In this document: one piece after another, positions 46,402-56,094 of the stretch
Position numbering within the stretch: the stretch's first letter is position 1
How the letters are laid out: each line of letters opens with the position of its first letter
NCBI RefSeq assembly: GCF_020911725.1
Contig: NZ_CP076620.1
Coordinates: 3,523,001-3,587,000, forward strand
Source of the DNA: Clostridium cadaveris
Lineage (GTDB): Bacteria; Bacillota; Clostridia; Clostridiales; Clostridiaceae
Direction of reading: 5' to 3'
DNA: 64,000 nt
Translations under genes and position numbers: made by a program
The notes under the pieces: model-generated
Told to the model about the DNA's origin: nothing
Databases searched by the model: none
Seen by the model: only the letters and a program-made list of their open reading frames with translations

Positions 46402-46439
46402 ACGCTTGTCCTCCAGTATTTATTGATATTTTAATTATA

Positions 46440-46636
46440 TCATCTTATCTCTCTCAGTTTTCTTATAATTTCATTATATTGAGTATCTAAATTCTCAATA
46501 TCTTTAAGATTTCCTTTAGCAGTTTCGATAGATATAAGTGATATTATTTCTCTTAATTTATTTTAAGCTCCTCTATATTAAATAAGAGTCTATCTCCAAA
46601 ATATTTTTTCACATTCTCTAATTTTAATAAAAGCAT
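46440..46636 (-). pseudogene. ABC-F ATPase gene remnant (internal deletion)
   Basis: ATG 46636 opens a 27-codon frame, MLLLKLENVKKYFGDRLLFN then IEELKIN, the typical first strand of an ABC-F protein, stopping at 46553. Straight after, in another frame, comes NKLREIISLISI ... NEIIRKLREIR with a stop at 46440-46442, which resembles the helical C-terminal end of ABC-F proteins. Both ATPase domains are missing. It is best read as a large internal deletion joining the two ends of an antibiotic-resistance-type ABC-F gene. The leader before it is intact. Confidence 0.72.
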
Positions 46637-46880
46637 AAAAAAACTCTCCTTTCATGAAGGAGAGAATATATTTCTTATCTTAAATAAAATAATTCATATT
46701 TTGCTTCTGCAAAAGGTATAAACATTTAAGTATAATCTATTCTCTCCTAATTTTAAGCATGACAAAAAAACTTTTATTTTTTTGTTTTTGCTTTGAAAAA
46801 TTGATTAAATAGATTACATTCTCATTTTACGCGAATACCTTTTACCTTTCTTATCTTTTTATTGATTTTAATTATGTTTC
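46637..46880 (-). promoter_or_regulatory. Attenuator leader of the deleted ABC-F gene
   Basis: On the minus strand a terminator hairpin CTCTCCTT/AAGGAGAG (46664-46657 and 46651-46644) plus T7 lies right before the ATG at 46636, and its 3' arm is also the ribosome site. An upstream GGAGAGAATA (46747-46738) can pair with TATTCTCTCC of the terminator (46668-46659) as antiterminator. Two short ORFs lie in the leader: ATG-AGA-ATG-TAA (46825-46814) and a 16-codon one (46725-46675) ending just before the hairpin. This is the design of ribosome-mediated attenuation known for ABC-F resistance genes. Confidence 0.72.
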
Positions 46881-46886
46881 AATTTT

Positions 46887-46915
46887 ATTATACGCTCCAC
46901 AATAATCCATGTAAA
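46887..46915 (-). promoter_or_regulatory. Promoter of the ABC-F leader
   Basis: TTTACA (46915-46910), 17-base spacer, TATAAT (46892-46887) on the minus strand. The predicted leader from here to the ATG is about 240 bases. Confidence 0.7.
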
Positions 46916-46979
46916 CCTCAAATTACTAAGTATATAATTACTTTAAAAGCTTATACTATTAGCATAGGTGGTGGTTAAG

Positions 46980-47156
46980 TTGAACAACAATAAAAACATT
47001 CCAATAAGGAATATAGGCAACTTTACTAAAAATGCAGTAGAAAATTTTGAACAAAATATTGTGGACCAGACTGATTACTTAGAGAAAGTGGATAACAATC
47101 TCAAAGTAAATAAGAATACTGGGATACAGCATATGAAACAAAATAAGCTATTCTAA
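46980..47156 (+). CDS. Small hydrophilic protein, 58 aa
   Basis: I do not recognise it. A TTG start at 46980 lies five bases after AGGTGGTGG; a GTG at 46968 is inside that site. The product is Asn/Lys-rich, soluble, with no Cys or membrane helix, and a central acidic-amphipathic part (NAVENFEQNIVDQTDYLEKV). A -10-like TATACTAT lies 20 bases upstream and a clear terminator follows at 47171, which supports a real transcription unit. Confidence 0.55.
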   Translation: MNNNKNIPIRNIGNFTKNAVENFEQNIVDQTDYLEKVDNNLKVNKNTGIQHMKQNKLF

Positions 47157-47170
47157 CACCTATAGGTAGG

Positions 47171-47219
47171 GATACTGAGACTGACTATGTTTGGTCAGTT
47201 CTCGGTATCTTTATTTTTT
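47171..47219 (+). terminator. Terminator after the 58-aa ORF
   Basis: GATACTGAGA-CTGAC pairs with GTCAGTTCTCGGTATC (one bulge, one G-U), then TTTATTTTTT. Confidence 0.85.
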
Positions 47220-47228
47220 GAATAATTT

Positions 47229-47281
47229 AAGCTGTTAACATTATAGATTCCCCCAAACCTATAATGCTAACAGCTTTTTTT
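47229..47281. terminator. Second terminator-like hairpin, facing the liv operon end
   Basis: 17-bp stem with one mismatch (47229-47245 and 47260-47276), followed on the plus strand by T7. The minus-strand side is only weakly T-rich, but it lies at the right place to help end the liv transcript. Confidence 0.72.
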
Positions 47282-47333
47282 CCATAACAGCCTTAATTAT
47301 TTATTCCCTATATATTTTATCTGATAATTTAAT

Positions 47334-48038
47334 TTATGCCCCAAGATAAGCGTTCTTTACACTTTCATCATTTAAAAGTTTCTCTGCTGAACCTTCCATT
47401 TCTATAGTACCATGTTGTATTACGTAAGCTCTATCTGCAACCTTTAGCGCCATAGTAGCATTTTGTTCTACTAAAAGTATTGTTGTTCCACTCTTGTTTA
47501 TGTCTTCTATTATAGAAAAAATTTGCTTTACTATTAAAGGTGCAAGTCCCATAGATGGTTCATCAAGAAGCAATAGTCTTGGCTTTGACATAAGTGCTCT
47601 TCCCATGGCAAGCATCTGCTGTTCTCCACCCGATAGAGTTCCTGACATCTGATTTCTACGCTCATATATTCTAGGAAAGATATCAAAGATTTTTTTATAA
47701 TCCTTCTTTATTTGCTCCTTATCTTTTCTTGAATATGCCCCCATCTCAAGATTTTCCATTACAGACATCTTGCTAAAAACTCTTCTTCCCTCTGGTACGT
47801 GAGCTATTCCTAAAGAAACCAAGTTGTGTGGTTTCATCTTTGCTATATCATTTCCTTCAAATAATATTTCTCCGCTAGTAGGTTTAAGAACCCCTGATAT
47901 AGCCTTTAAAGTTGTTGATTTTCCTGCTCCGTTTGCTCCGATTAGAGTAACAATTTCCCCTTGATTTACATTTATATTTATACCCTGAAGGGCATGTATA
48001 GCTCCATAATGTACATTTACATCTTTTAATTCTAACAT
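47334..48038 (-). CDS. livF: Branched-chain amino acid ABC transporter ATPase LivF
   Basis: A 234-aa ATPase, the usual LivF length. Walker A GANGAGKST (~34), signature LSGGEQQML (~134), Walker B LLLLDEPSMGLAP (~154) and switch His-position VEQNA (Gln-Asn variant typical of LivF). It works with LivG to power uptake through LivHM. The ATG lies two bases after the livG stop, with GGGGGGAG upstream. Last gene of the liv operon. Confidence 0.95.
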   Translation of the reverse strand: MLELKDVNVHYGAIHALQGININVNQGEIVTLIGANGAGKSTTLKAISGVLKPTSGEILFEGNDIAKMKPHNLVSLGIAHVPEGRRVFSKMSVMENLEMGAYSRKDKEQIKKDYKKIFDIFPRIYERRNQMSGTLSGGEQQMLAMGRALMSKPRLLLLDEPSMGLAPLIVKQIFSIIEDINKSGTTILLVEQNATMALKVADRAYVIQHGTIEMEGSAEKLLNDESVKNAYLGA

Positions 48039-48040
48039 TA

Positions 48041-48814
48041 TTAGTTCTCCCCCCCAAGATATGCTTTTATAACTACAGGATTATTTTTTATCTCCTTTGG
48101 TGTACCACTTGCAATCATCTCGCCATGGTCTAGAACATAAATATTGTCACACACAGACATTACAAGAGACATATCATGCTCGATTAATATTATAGTTATA
48201 TCAAATTTATTTTTTATCCATTTAATTAGCTCTCTTAATTCATTTGTTTCATTTGGATTCATTCCTGCTGCTGGTTCATCTAGCAATATAAACTTTGGTT
48301 TTGATGCCAATGCCCTTGCTATCTCAAGCCTTCTCTGTTCTCCATAAGGAAGATTCTTTGCTAGCTCATCCTTTTTGTCTAAAAGCCCAAATACATCTAA
48401 AAGTTCATGAACCGTATTGCATGCAGCTTTTTCTTGATTATAATAAGAAGGTAATCTAAGAATCGATGAAAGAACATCATATTTTATATTCTTATGAATC
48501 CCTATCTTTACATTTTCAGCTACAGTCATATCTCCAAAAAGCCTTATATTTTGAAATGTTCTCGAAACACCAAGCTTTGCTATATCAAAAGGTTTCATAT
48601 TTTTTATAGATGTCTCCTTATTAAATTTATAAAAGACCTCACCTTCTGATGGATTATATATACCTGTTAATAGATTGAATAGAGTTGTCTTTCCAGCTCC
48701 ATTTGGACCTATAAGCCCTACGATATCTCCATGTTCTATATCCATATTTACATTGCTTAAGGCCCTAACTCCTCCAAAATCTCTCGATAAATTATTAACC
48801 CTTAATGCTTGCAT
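48041..48814 (-). CDS. livG: Branched-chain amino acid ABC transporter ATPase LivG
   Basis: A 257-aa ATPase beginning MQALRVNNLSRDFGGVRAL. Walker A GPNGAGKTT, signature-region LPYGEQRRLEIARAL (LSGGQ variant typical of LivG), Walker B FILLDEPAAGMNP and switch IEHD are present. The start is placed at 48814, behind AAGGAGG, which overlaps the livM end by 20 bases. The longer frame from 48850 has no ribosome site and would lie inside livM. Confidence 0.94.
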   Translation of the reverse strand: MQALRVNNLSRDFGGVRALSNVNMDIEHGDIVGLIGPNGAGKTTLFNLLTGIYNPSEGEVFYKFNKETSIKNMKPFDIAKLGVSRTFQNIRLFGDMTVAENVKIGIHKNIKYDVLSSILRLPSYYNQEKAACNTVHELLDVFGLLDKKDELAKNLPYGEQRRLEIARALASKPKFILLDEPAAGMNPNETNELRELIKWIKNKFDITIILIEHDMSLVMSVCDNIYVLDHGEMIASGTPKEIKNNPVVIKAYLGGEN

Positions 48815-49742
48815 TCTTAGCTCCTCCTTTCTTAAATAATTTAAACTCATAATTTCCCATTATTCCTTGTGGTCTATAAACCATTATTATAAACAGTATT
48901 ACTGAATAAATTACCATTCTCAATTCTGGTATTCCCTGCAATACTATTGATATGAAGGATATAGCTATAGCCCCTACTATTGAACCAGTTATGCTTCCCA
49001 TACCACCAAAAACTACTATAACTAATATGTCTATAGATTTCATGAATCCAAAGGATTCTGGAGTTATAAAGCTTAAATATCCTCCATATAATGCTCCAGC
49101 AATACCTGCAAATAATGCACCTATAGCAAATGCTAGAACCTTATAAAAGGTTGTATTTATTCCCATAGCTTCTGCTGCAATTTCATCTTCACGTATTGCT
49201 ATACAAGCTCTACCACTCTTGGACTTTATAAAATTACTTATTACTACAATTGTTAAAACTACCATCAAAAAAAGCCATGTCCAGTTTGTGTATAGAGGAA
49301 TGTAATTAAATCCACTTGCCCCGCCTACATATTCATTATTAAGAAGTAATGTTTTTATTATCTCTCCAAATCCTAATGTAGCTATTGCAAGATAATCGCC
49401 TTTTAGTCTAAGAGTAGGTATTCCTATAAATACCCCTGCTACCGCAGCCATAAATGCTGCTCCTATTATTCCAACTATAAAAGGCATTCCAAAATTTGAG
49501 GTAAGTATTGCTGATGTATATGCACCTACAGCCATAAACGCTGCATGACCTAAAGAAAACTGTCCTGTTATTCCTGTTATTAAGTTAAGGCTTACTGCAA
49601 GTATTATATTTATTGCAAGAGGAGCAATGTTCATAAATGTATAAGAATCAATAATTCCAGCAACAGTTAAACCTTGTCCAAGTGCATATATAGCTATTAT
49701 AATGATTGACCATGTTATATTCTTTTTGTTAAATATGCTCAT
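48795..49742 (-). CDS. livM: Branched-chain amino acid ABC permease LivM
   Basis: A 315-aa integral membrane protein with about nine helices and the LivM segments LNLITGITGQFSLGHAAFMAVGAY (~50-75), IREDEIAAEAMGI (the ATPase-coupling EAA-like loop, ~182) and GGMGSITGSIVGA (~250). SD is GGAGGAG upstream of ATG 49742, ten bases after livH. Forms the channel with LivH. Confidence 0.95.
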   Translation of the reverse strand: MSIFNKKNITWSIIIIAIYALGQGLTVAGIIDSYTFMNIAPLAINIILAVSLNLITGITGQFSLGHAAFMAVGAYTSAILTSNFGMPFIVGIIGAAFMAAVAGVFIGIPTLRLKGDYLAIATLGFGEIIKTLLLNNEYVGGASGFNYIPLYTNWTWLFLMVVLTIVVISNFIKSKSGRACIAIREDEIAAEAMGINTTFYKVLAFAIGALFAGIAGALYGGYLSFITPESFGFMKSIDILVIVVFGGMGSITGSIVGAIAISFISIVLQGIPELRMVIYSVILFIIMVYRPQGIMGNYEFKLFKKGGAKNASIKG

Positions 49743-49752
49743 GCTACTCCTC

Positions 49753-50646
49753 CTATACTTTTTCTTTTACATTTTTGCCAAACAATCCATTTGGTTTTAT
49801 AAGCAAAACTACTATTAAAATTGCAAAAGCGACGGCATCTTTGTATAGAGATCCACCATAGGCACTTACCATGGTTTCAGTCATTCCCAAGAAATATCCT
49901 CCAAACATAGCTCCTGGAATAACTCCTATACCTCCGATTACCGCCGCTACGAAAGCTTTCAGTCCTGGCATAACTCCCATTAATGGATTTATTGAGTTAT
50001 AATAAACCCCAACCAGAACTCCTGCCGCACCTGCTAGAGCAGATCCTATAGCAAAAGTGAAGGATATAGTTTTATCTATACTGATTCCCATATATTGAGC
50101 GGCCTCGCTATCCATAGCAACAGCTCTCATAGCCTTACCCATTTTAGTTTTGTGTATTACATACTGCAGCACCACCATAAGTACCACTGTTATAACTACT
50201 ATCCATATATCTATGGAACTTACCATGAACTTTCCACCAAATAGTTCTATTGTCTTATTATCTAAGACCTGAGGAAATGCTCTTGATTCAGGTTTTACAA
50301 AATACATTGTTCCATATTCTAAAAATAATGAAACACTTATAGCAGTTATCAGTGCTGCTATTCTAGAAGATTTTCTTATAGGCTTGTACGCCACTCTCTC
50401 TATGACCATTCCTATAATAGCGCAAGATACCATTGATATAAGCAGTGCTGATAAGAAGCTCATTTTTAAAATTGTTATAAGCCCAAATCCAATAAAGGCT
50501 CCCAGCATATACACATCTCCATGTGCAAAGTTTATAAGATTTATAATTCCGTAGACCATGGTGTATCCTAATGCAATAAGTGCATATATACTTCCAAGGG
50601 ACAATCCATTGATTAATTGTTGAATAAGTTGTTCCAATGACTTCAC
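49753..50646 (-). CDS. livH: Branched-chain amino acid ABC permease LivH
   Basis: A 297-aa membrane protein with about eight helices. Family segments are GLSLGSIYALIALGYTMVYGIINLINFAHGDVYML split across ~15-48, RAVAMDSEAAQYMGI (coupling loop, ~180) and AFVAAVIGGIGVIPGAMFGG (~230). It pairs with LivM. A hairpin between it and the binding-protein gene may lower its expression relative to the binding protein. Confidence 0.95.
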   Translation of the reverse strand: MKSLEQLIQQLINGLSLGSIYALIALGYTMVYGIINLINFAHGDVYMLGAFIGFGLITILKMSFLSALLISMVSCAIIGMVIERVAYKPIRKSSRIAALITAISVSLFLEYGTMYFVKPESRAFPQVLDNKTIELFGGKFMVSSIDIWIVVITVVLMVVLQYVIHKTKMGKAMRAVAMDSEAAQYMGISIDKTISFTFAIGSALAGAAGVLVGVYYNSINPLMGVMPGLKAFVAAVIGGIGVIPGAMFGGYFLGMTETMVSAYGGSLYKDAVAFAILIVVLLIKPNGLFGKNVKEKV

Positions 50647-50726
50647 TTCCTTTTTATAATGATTAAATACTGATTTGCATTAAATCTTAAAGTATATATG
50701 GCTGACCCATATATTTTTTAAAATTT

Positions 50727-50769
50727 AATATTGATAGGAAAACCCAAACCAGATATTCCTATCAATATT
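50727..50769 (-). terminator. Intercistronic hairpin between livK and livH
   Basis: Perfect 14-bp inverted repeat (50727-50740 and 50756-50769) with only a weak T tract on the minus strand. Its place between binding-protein and permease genes suits partial termination or mRNA protection. Confidence 0.65.
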
Positions 50770-50788
50770 TCTAGAACTAAATCAATAA

Positions 50789-51958
50789 CTATTGAGGATC
50801 TAATTTCTTTAAGAATGTTGTTTCTCCATTTTTCACTTCAAGTATTGTTATAGCTTTACGTGGTGTGTGGTTCTCATCCATTGAGAAATGCCCAGTTATT
50901 CCTTTAAAATCATTAGTTTCTGCAAGTGCAGTTTTTAACTTATCACTATTAACTTCCCCTGCTCTTTTCAAGGAATCTGTTAAGAAATATGCTAAATCAT
51001 ATCCTAAAGCTGCAAATGCATCAGCATCCTTATTGTATTTAGCTTTGTAAGCATCTTTAAATTTTACAACCTCTGGTGTATTGTCCATTGATGAATAGTG
51101 ATTAGTATAAAATACATTGTTCAATGCATTAGCACCGGCTAGTTCTGAAAGCTTTGGTGAATCATATCCATCTCCACCTATGATTGGAGCAGTTATTCCT
51201 AATTCTCTAGCCTGCTTTATGATAAGTCCAACCTCTTCATAATATCCTGGAACATATATAACTTCTGCCCCAGAGGATTTTATATTAGTTAATACAGCTT
51301 TAAAGTCTGTTTGCTTTGCTGCATAAGCTTCTTCTGTAACTATCTTTCCACCCTTTGAAGTGAAAGTTTCCTTAAAACTTTTTGTAAGACCTTTGCTATA
51401 ATCACTGCCGCTGTCCATTAAGACTGCTGCATTTTTCTTTCCTAAATCTCCTGATGCGAATTGTCCCATTATAACTCCTTGGAAAGAGTCACTAAAGCAA
51501 GTTTTGAAAACATAGTCTAAAACTTTTCCATTCTTGTCTAAAGTAGCGTCATCAGCTGTTGCAGATGCTGATAATAGAGGAACCTTGTTTGTAGTTGCTG
51601 CTACTGCTGCAGCCTTTGTGTTTCCTGATGTTGCAGGTCCTAATATTGCTACAACCTTATCCTTTGTTGCAAGCTTCGTAGCTAGGTTTGCTGATTCAGC
51701 ATTTTCAGATTTGTTATCAACCTTTACTGTTTCGATTTGTTTTCCTAGTACTCCGCCATCTTTATTTATCTCTTCAAAAGCAAGCTCTATACCTGATACA
51801 ATCCCTTGTCCATAAGTTGCTGCTGCTCCTGAAAGTTCATAGTTTAGCCCTACCTTCACTGTGTCTGAGTCCTTTCCTGCACCCTTGCTAGCCCCACATC
51901 CAGCAAAAACACTTGTCATCATTACTGCTGATAAAAATACTAATAATTTCTTTTTCAT
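50789..51958 (-). CDS. livK: Branched-chain amino acid ABC substrate-binding lipoprotein
   Basis: A 389-aa lipoprotein: signal helix (~4-18) and lipobox VFAGC (~17-21), then a LivJ/LivK-type periplasmic-binding fold (type I) with VKVGLNYELSGAAATYGQGIVSGIELAFEEIN, ILGPATSGNTKAA and NVFYTNHYSS. It captures Leu/Ile/Val outside the membrane for LivHMGF. First gene after a T-box whose specifier reads CUC (Leu), which supports leucine-linked uptake. SD GGGGGAGA. Confidence 0.93.
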   Translation of the reverse strand: MKKKLLVFLSAVMMTSVFAGCGASKGAGKDSDTVKVGLNYELSGAAATYGQGIVSGIELAFEEINKDGGVLGKQIETVKVDNKSENAESANLATKLATKDKVVAILGPATSGNTKAAAVAATTNKVPLLSASATADDATLDKNGKVLDYVFKTCFSDSFQGVIMGQFASGDLGKKNAAVLMDSGSDYSKGLTKSFKETFTSKGGKIVTEEAYAAKQTDFKAVLTNIKSSGAEVIYVPGYYEEVGLIIKQARELGITAPIIGGDGYDSPKLSELAGANALNNVFYTNHYSSMDNTPEVVKFKDAYKAKYNKDADAFAALGYDLAYFLTDSLKRAGEVNSDKLKTALAETNDFKGITGHFSMDENHTPRKAITILEVKNGETTFLKKLDPQ

Positions 51959-51994
51959 TTTTACATCTCCCCCAAATTTATTATTTTAATTAAC

Positions 51995-52310
51995 AAAAAA
52001 CCTCTATATGCGTTCTATAAACACATATAGAGGTGTAAATTAACACTGTACCACTCTACTTCGCTAAATCCTCACGGAATCAGTATCTCTAGGTTCTATC
52101 AAACCTTAGGCCTTTAACGTTGCCTTACGTCGTACCTTACTAACCATAAATAAAAATTTATAATTTTCATGTACTCAACTCGGAAGTGAGTTATTACACT
52201 ATTATCTAACCAGGTTCTCAGCTCCCCCTGTTCTCTGTAGCTAAATTTCCAATAGCTTTTATCTTCGTCATAGTCGTTATTTATTATTTTTTTAATTGTT
52301 GTACAATTGC
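51995..52310 (-). ncRNA. T-box leader, leucine-specific (CUC)
   Basis: The T-box core AGAGTGGTACAGTG (52057-52044) carries UGGU to pair with a tRNA ending ACCA. The specifier region ...AAT AA-CTC-ACTTCCGAG aligns with the thrS T-box in this window (ACC-ACCTCCGAG), giving CUC = Leu at 52190-52188. The Stem I apical segment AGAGAACAGGGGGAGCTGAGAACC is typical. A terminator with 10-bp stem (52001-52010 and 52023-52032) and T6 ends it. Uncharged tRNA-Leu would turn the liv operon on. Confidence 0.88.
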
Positions 52311-52328
52311 ACGAATTGCTTGTTAATT

Positions 52329-52358
52329 ACTATATCATGGTAAAAAAGAGCTTGTCAA
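52329..52358 (-). promoter_or_regulatory. Promoter of the liv operon T-box
   Basis: TTGACA (52358-52353), 18-base spacer, TATAGT (52334-52329) on the minus strand, about 20 bases before the T-box leader. Confidence 0.78.
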
Positions 52359-52751
52359 ACAATTATTTTTATTTTATAAATTATCATAATTTTCACCATG
52401 ATTATTAGTGATATAATACAATTTATAACTTCAGATTCTAATCCATTTTTAATTAATACATAATATTTTCTTTTAAATATTGATATTTTAATAACATATA
52501 TCAAATTTAATTAATAATATATCAATAGTTTAAATTTAAATTTTTAGCAACTCACTGATAACATTTTCAATAATTACGCTTTATCAAACTACAGTATCTG
52601 AATGTATTCCTGCATTTTTTATTTAAGCCCTTAAATATATCTTTAAAACAAAAGACATCTCCTTTTCGAATAGATATAAATACTCGGAGATTTTTTTAGC
52701 ATTTATATCTATTATCAAAGTAAGATGCCTTTTTTACTGATAATTATTAAT
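52359..52751. other. AT-rich spacer with alternative hairpins
   Basis: No protein gene is seen. Near its end, ATCTCC (52658-52663) pairs with GGAGAT (52686-52691) and is followed on the plus strand by T7. A different pair, 52669-52683 with 52699-52713 (13 of 15), competes with it. These may form the glpK end signal on the minus strand or the terminator of an undetected plus-strand small RNA (a TATAAT lies at ~52412-52417). Confidence 0.4.
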
Positions 52752-54260
<1,509 letters not shown>

Positions 54261-54282
54261 TCATTATATATTTATATATTAA

Positions 54283-54299
54283 TGTAAACATTTGCTAAC
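54283..54299 (-). promoter_or_regulatory. Possible catabolite-response (cre-like) site before glpK
   Basis: TGTAAACATTTGCTAAC is a loose pseudo-palindrome resembling CcpA sites, about 45 bases upstream of the glpK start. The match is imperfect and AT-rich sequence makes chance hits likely. Confidence 0.35.
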
Positions 54300-54345
54300 T
54301 TCAATATAATTATATATTGTTAATAAAATTTACAAACAAATAAGT

Positions 54346-54383
54346 AAAGGGTACGCTTTACTTAAATAATGCGTACCCTTTTT
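54346..54383. terminator. Terminator after the hydrogenase-like gene
   Basis: Perfect 11-bp stem AAAGGGTACGC/GCGTACCCTTT (54346-54356 and 54371-54381) with T-rich sequence on both sides; it starts two bases after the minus-strand stop at 54385. Confidence 0.88.
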
Positions 54384-54384
54384 A

Positions 54385-55962
54385 TTATCTTGACCTTCTA
54401 TTCCTTTCTTTGGTTTCCTTACTTTTTAGCTCCGAAGATCTATCTCTATAACTTTCATGAAGCAGACTCTTTGCTTTATTTCCGTATGGCTCCATCATGT
54501 AATCTCTATACATAACTTTTACTTCACCGTTGTCATCACTGCATCTCATATGAGACCTCTCGTCAATATTATCTATAACACGTTTCCTAAGTTCAATATA
54601 ATTTTCTACAACATCTTCTCCATTTTTATCATAAGTAGTTATATTTATGGCTTTTGTTCTGCATATATCTTGGCATAATGTACATCCTATACATTTATCA
54701 GGAGCAACCTCTGCACATTTATTAGCTTTTATCTGTATAGCATAACTAGGACACTTTTCAACACATGTTCCGCAGCTTATACAACTATTATTTTTTATAA
54801 CCGCCTTCTTTATTGTCTTAGGAGATCCCCCTCCATTTATACACCCTCCTGGACATACCGTTACTTCCACAAAGTCGTATTCCTTCCATCCATCTTTACT
54901 TAAGAATCTTTCTACATCCTTTATTGTATTGATTATAGCTATTCTTATTTCCATACTTCCTATCTTTGCAATTCCATGAACACTATTATCCAATCCATTT
55001 ATAGGCTGAAGCTTTGAGTAATCAACTTTTATCTCTTCCATATCATTGCTTACTTCCCTTAGAACAGCTCTTAAGTTTCCTCCTGAATAGCTGAATATAG
55101 TTCCAGATCCTGAATACTGTCCCATGTATTCATCAGATTTTTCTGATGCCATAGCATTTATATCTATAGAATTATCCCTCAAAAGCTGAGCATATTCTCT
55201 AACTGTAAGCACAGCATCTATATCTCTATATCCATCTCTCCCCATTTCCTCTTTTTCTGCTTCATATTTCTTTGAAGTACATGGCTCTATTGAAAGTATA
55301 AATATATTTTTAGGAAGTATCTTAAATGTATCTGCATAATAAGTCTTAATAGCTGTTCCCATCATCTGTTGAGGAGATTTTGATGTTGATAAATGCTCTA
55401 TCATATCTGGTTTGAATAATTCAACCCACCTAACCCATGATGGACATGCAGATGTGAACATTGGAAGATTTTCTTCTATCTTCATTCTTTTTATCAACTC
55501 TTGAGCTTCCTCAATACTTGTCATATCTCCTCCAAAGTCACTATCAAAAACTCTTTGGAAACCAAGTTTACGTGCAGATGCTTGTACTTTACCTTCGACA
55601 TCACTTCCTATTGGAAGATTGAATTCCTCTCCAAGCATAGCCTTAACAGCTGGAGAAGATATTGCTATCATATACTTTCCATCTGCTATTGCTTCATTAA
55701 CTTTCTTTATATCATTCCTTACCTCTATAGCATCTGTTGGGCATATTAATGTACACTGACCACAATATATACATCCACTTTCCTCAAAAGACGGCTTTTT
55801 AGTATCTATAGATCTCCTCATATCATTTACTGATCTCAAAACAGATATATTAGTTATACCAGTACATGCCATGCCACAAGCTGTACATCCTATGCATTTT
55901 CTCTTGTTCACATCTATAAATTTTTCTTCTACTGTTTGAGTTCTTTTTTTTGATTTTGCCAT
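54385..55962 (-). CDS. Atypical [FeFe]-hydrogenase-like protein (putative sensory type)
   Basis: A 525-aa Fe-S protein. N-terminal [4Fe-4S] motifs CIGCTACGMAC (~23) and CIYCGQCTLICP (~64) precede an H-cluster domain. Cluster ligands are kept: C173 (TSACP), C228 (EPCTSKKYE), C370 and C374 (CPGGCINGGG). But the proton-relay Cys of TSCCP is Ala172, and the Met before the second-motif Pro-Cys is Glu226. Two more [4Fe-4S] motifs (CISCGTCVEKCP, CIGCTLCQDIC) and a small-subunit-like tail (YRDYMMEPYGNKAKSLLHESY) follow. The Ala change fits HydS-like sensory enzymes more than H2 producers. No PAS domain is present. Confidence 0.82.
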   Translation of the reverse strand: MAKSKKRTQTVEEKFIDVNKRKCIGCTACGMACTGITNISVLRSVNDMRRSIDTKKPSFEESGCIYCGQCTLICPTDAIEVRNDIKKVNEAIADGKYMIAISSPAVKAMLGEEFNLPIGSDVEGKVQASARKLGFQRVFDSDFGGDMTSIEEAQELIKRMKIEENLPMFTSACPSWVRWVELFKPDMIEHLSTSKSPQQMMGTAIKTYYADTFKILPKNIFILSIEPCTSKKYEAEKEEMGRDGYRDIDAVLTVREYAQLLRDNSIDINAMASEKSDEYMGQYSGSGTIFSYSGGNLRAVLREVSNDMEEIKVDYSKLQPINGLDNSVHGIAKIGSMEIRIAIINTIKDVERFLSKDGWKEYDFVEVTVCPGGCINGGGSPKTIKKAVIKNNSCISCGTCVEKCPSYAIQIKANKCAEVAPDKCIGCTLCQDICRTKAINITTYDKNGEDVVENYIELRKRVIDNIDERSHMRCSDDNGEVKVMYRDYMMEPYGNKAKSLLHESYRDRSSELKSKETKERNRRSR

Positions 55963-56040
55963 ATGTTATCTCCTATCATACATAATATTCCTTATTATAT
56001 AAATATTAACGATAACTTATATATGATACAAAAAATATAA

Positions 56041-56087
56041 AAAGAAATCGTAACATTAAAATTTATATCAAATGTTACGATTTCTTT
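56041..56087. terminator. Bidirectional terminator after thrS
   Basis: Perfect 17-bp stem (56041-56057 and 56071-56087) with A-run on the left and T-run on the right; eight bases past the thrS stop on the minus strand. Confidence 0.92.
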
Positions 56088-56094
56088 TTTCAAA

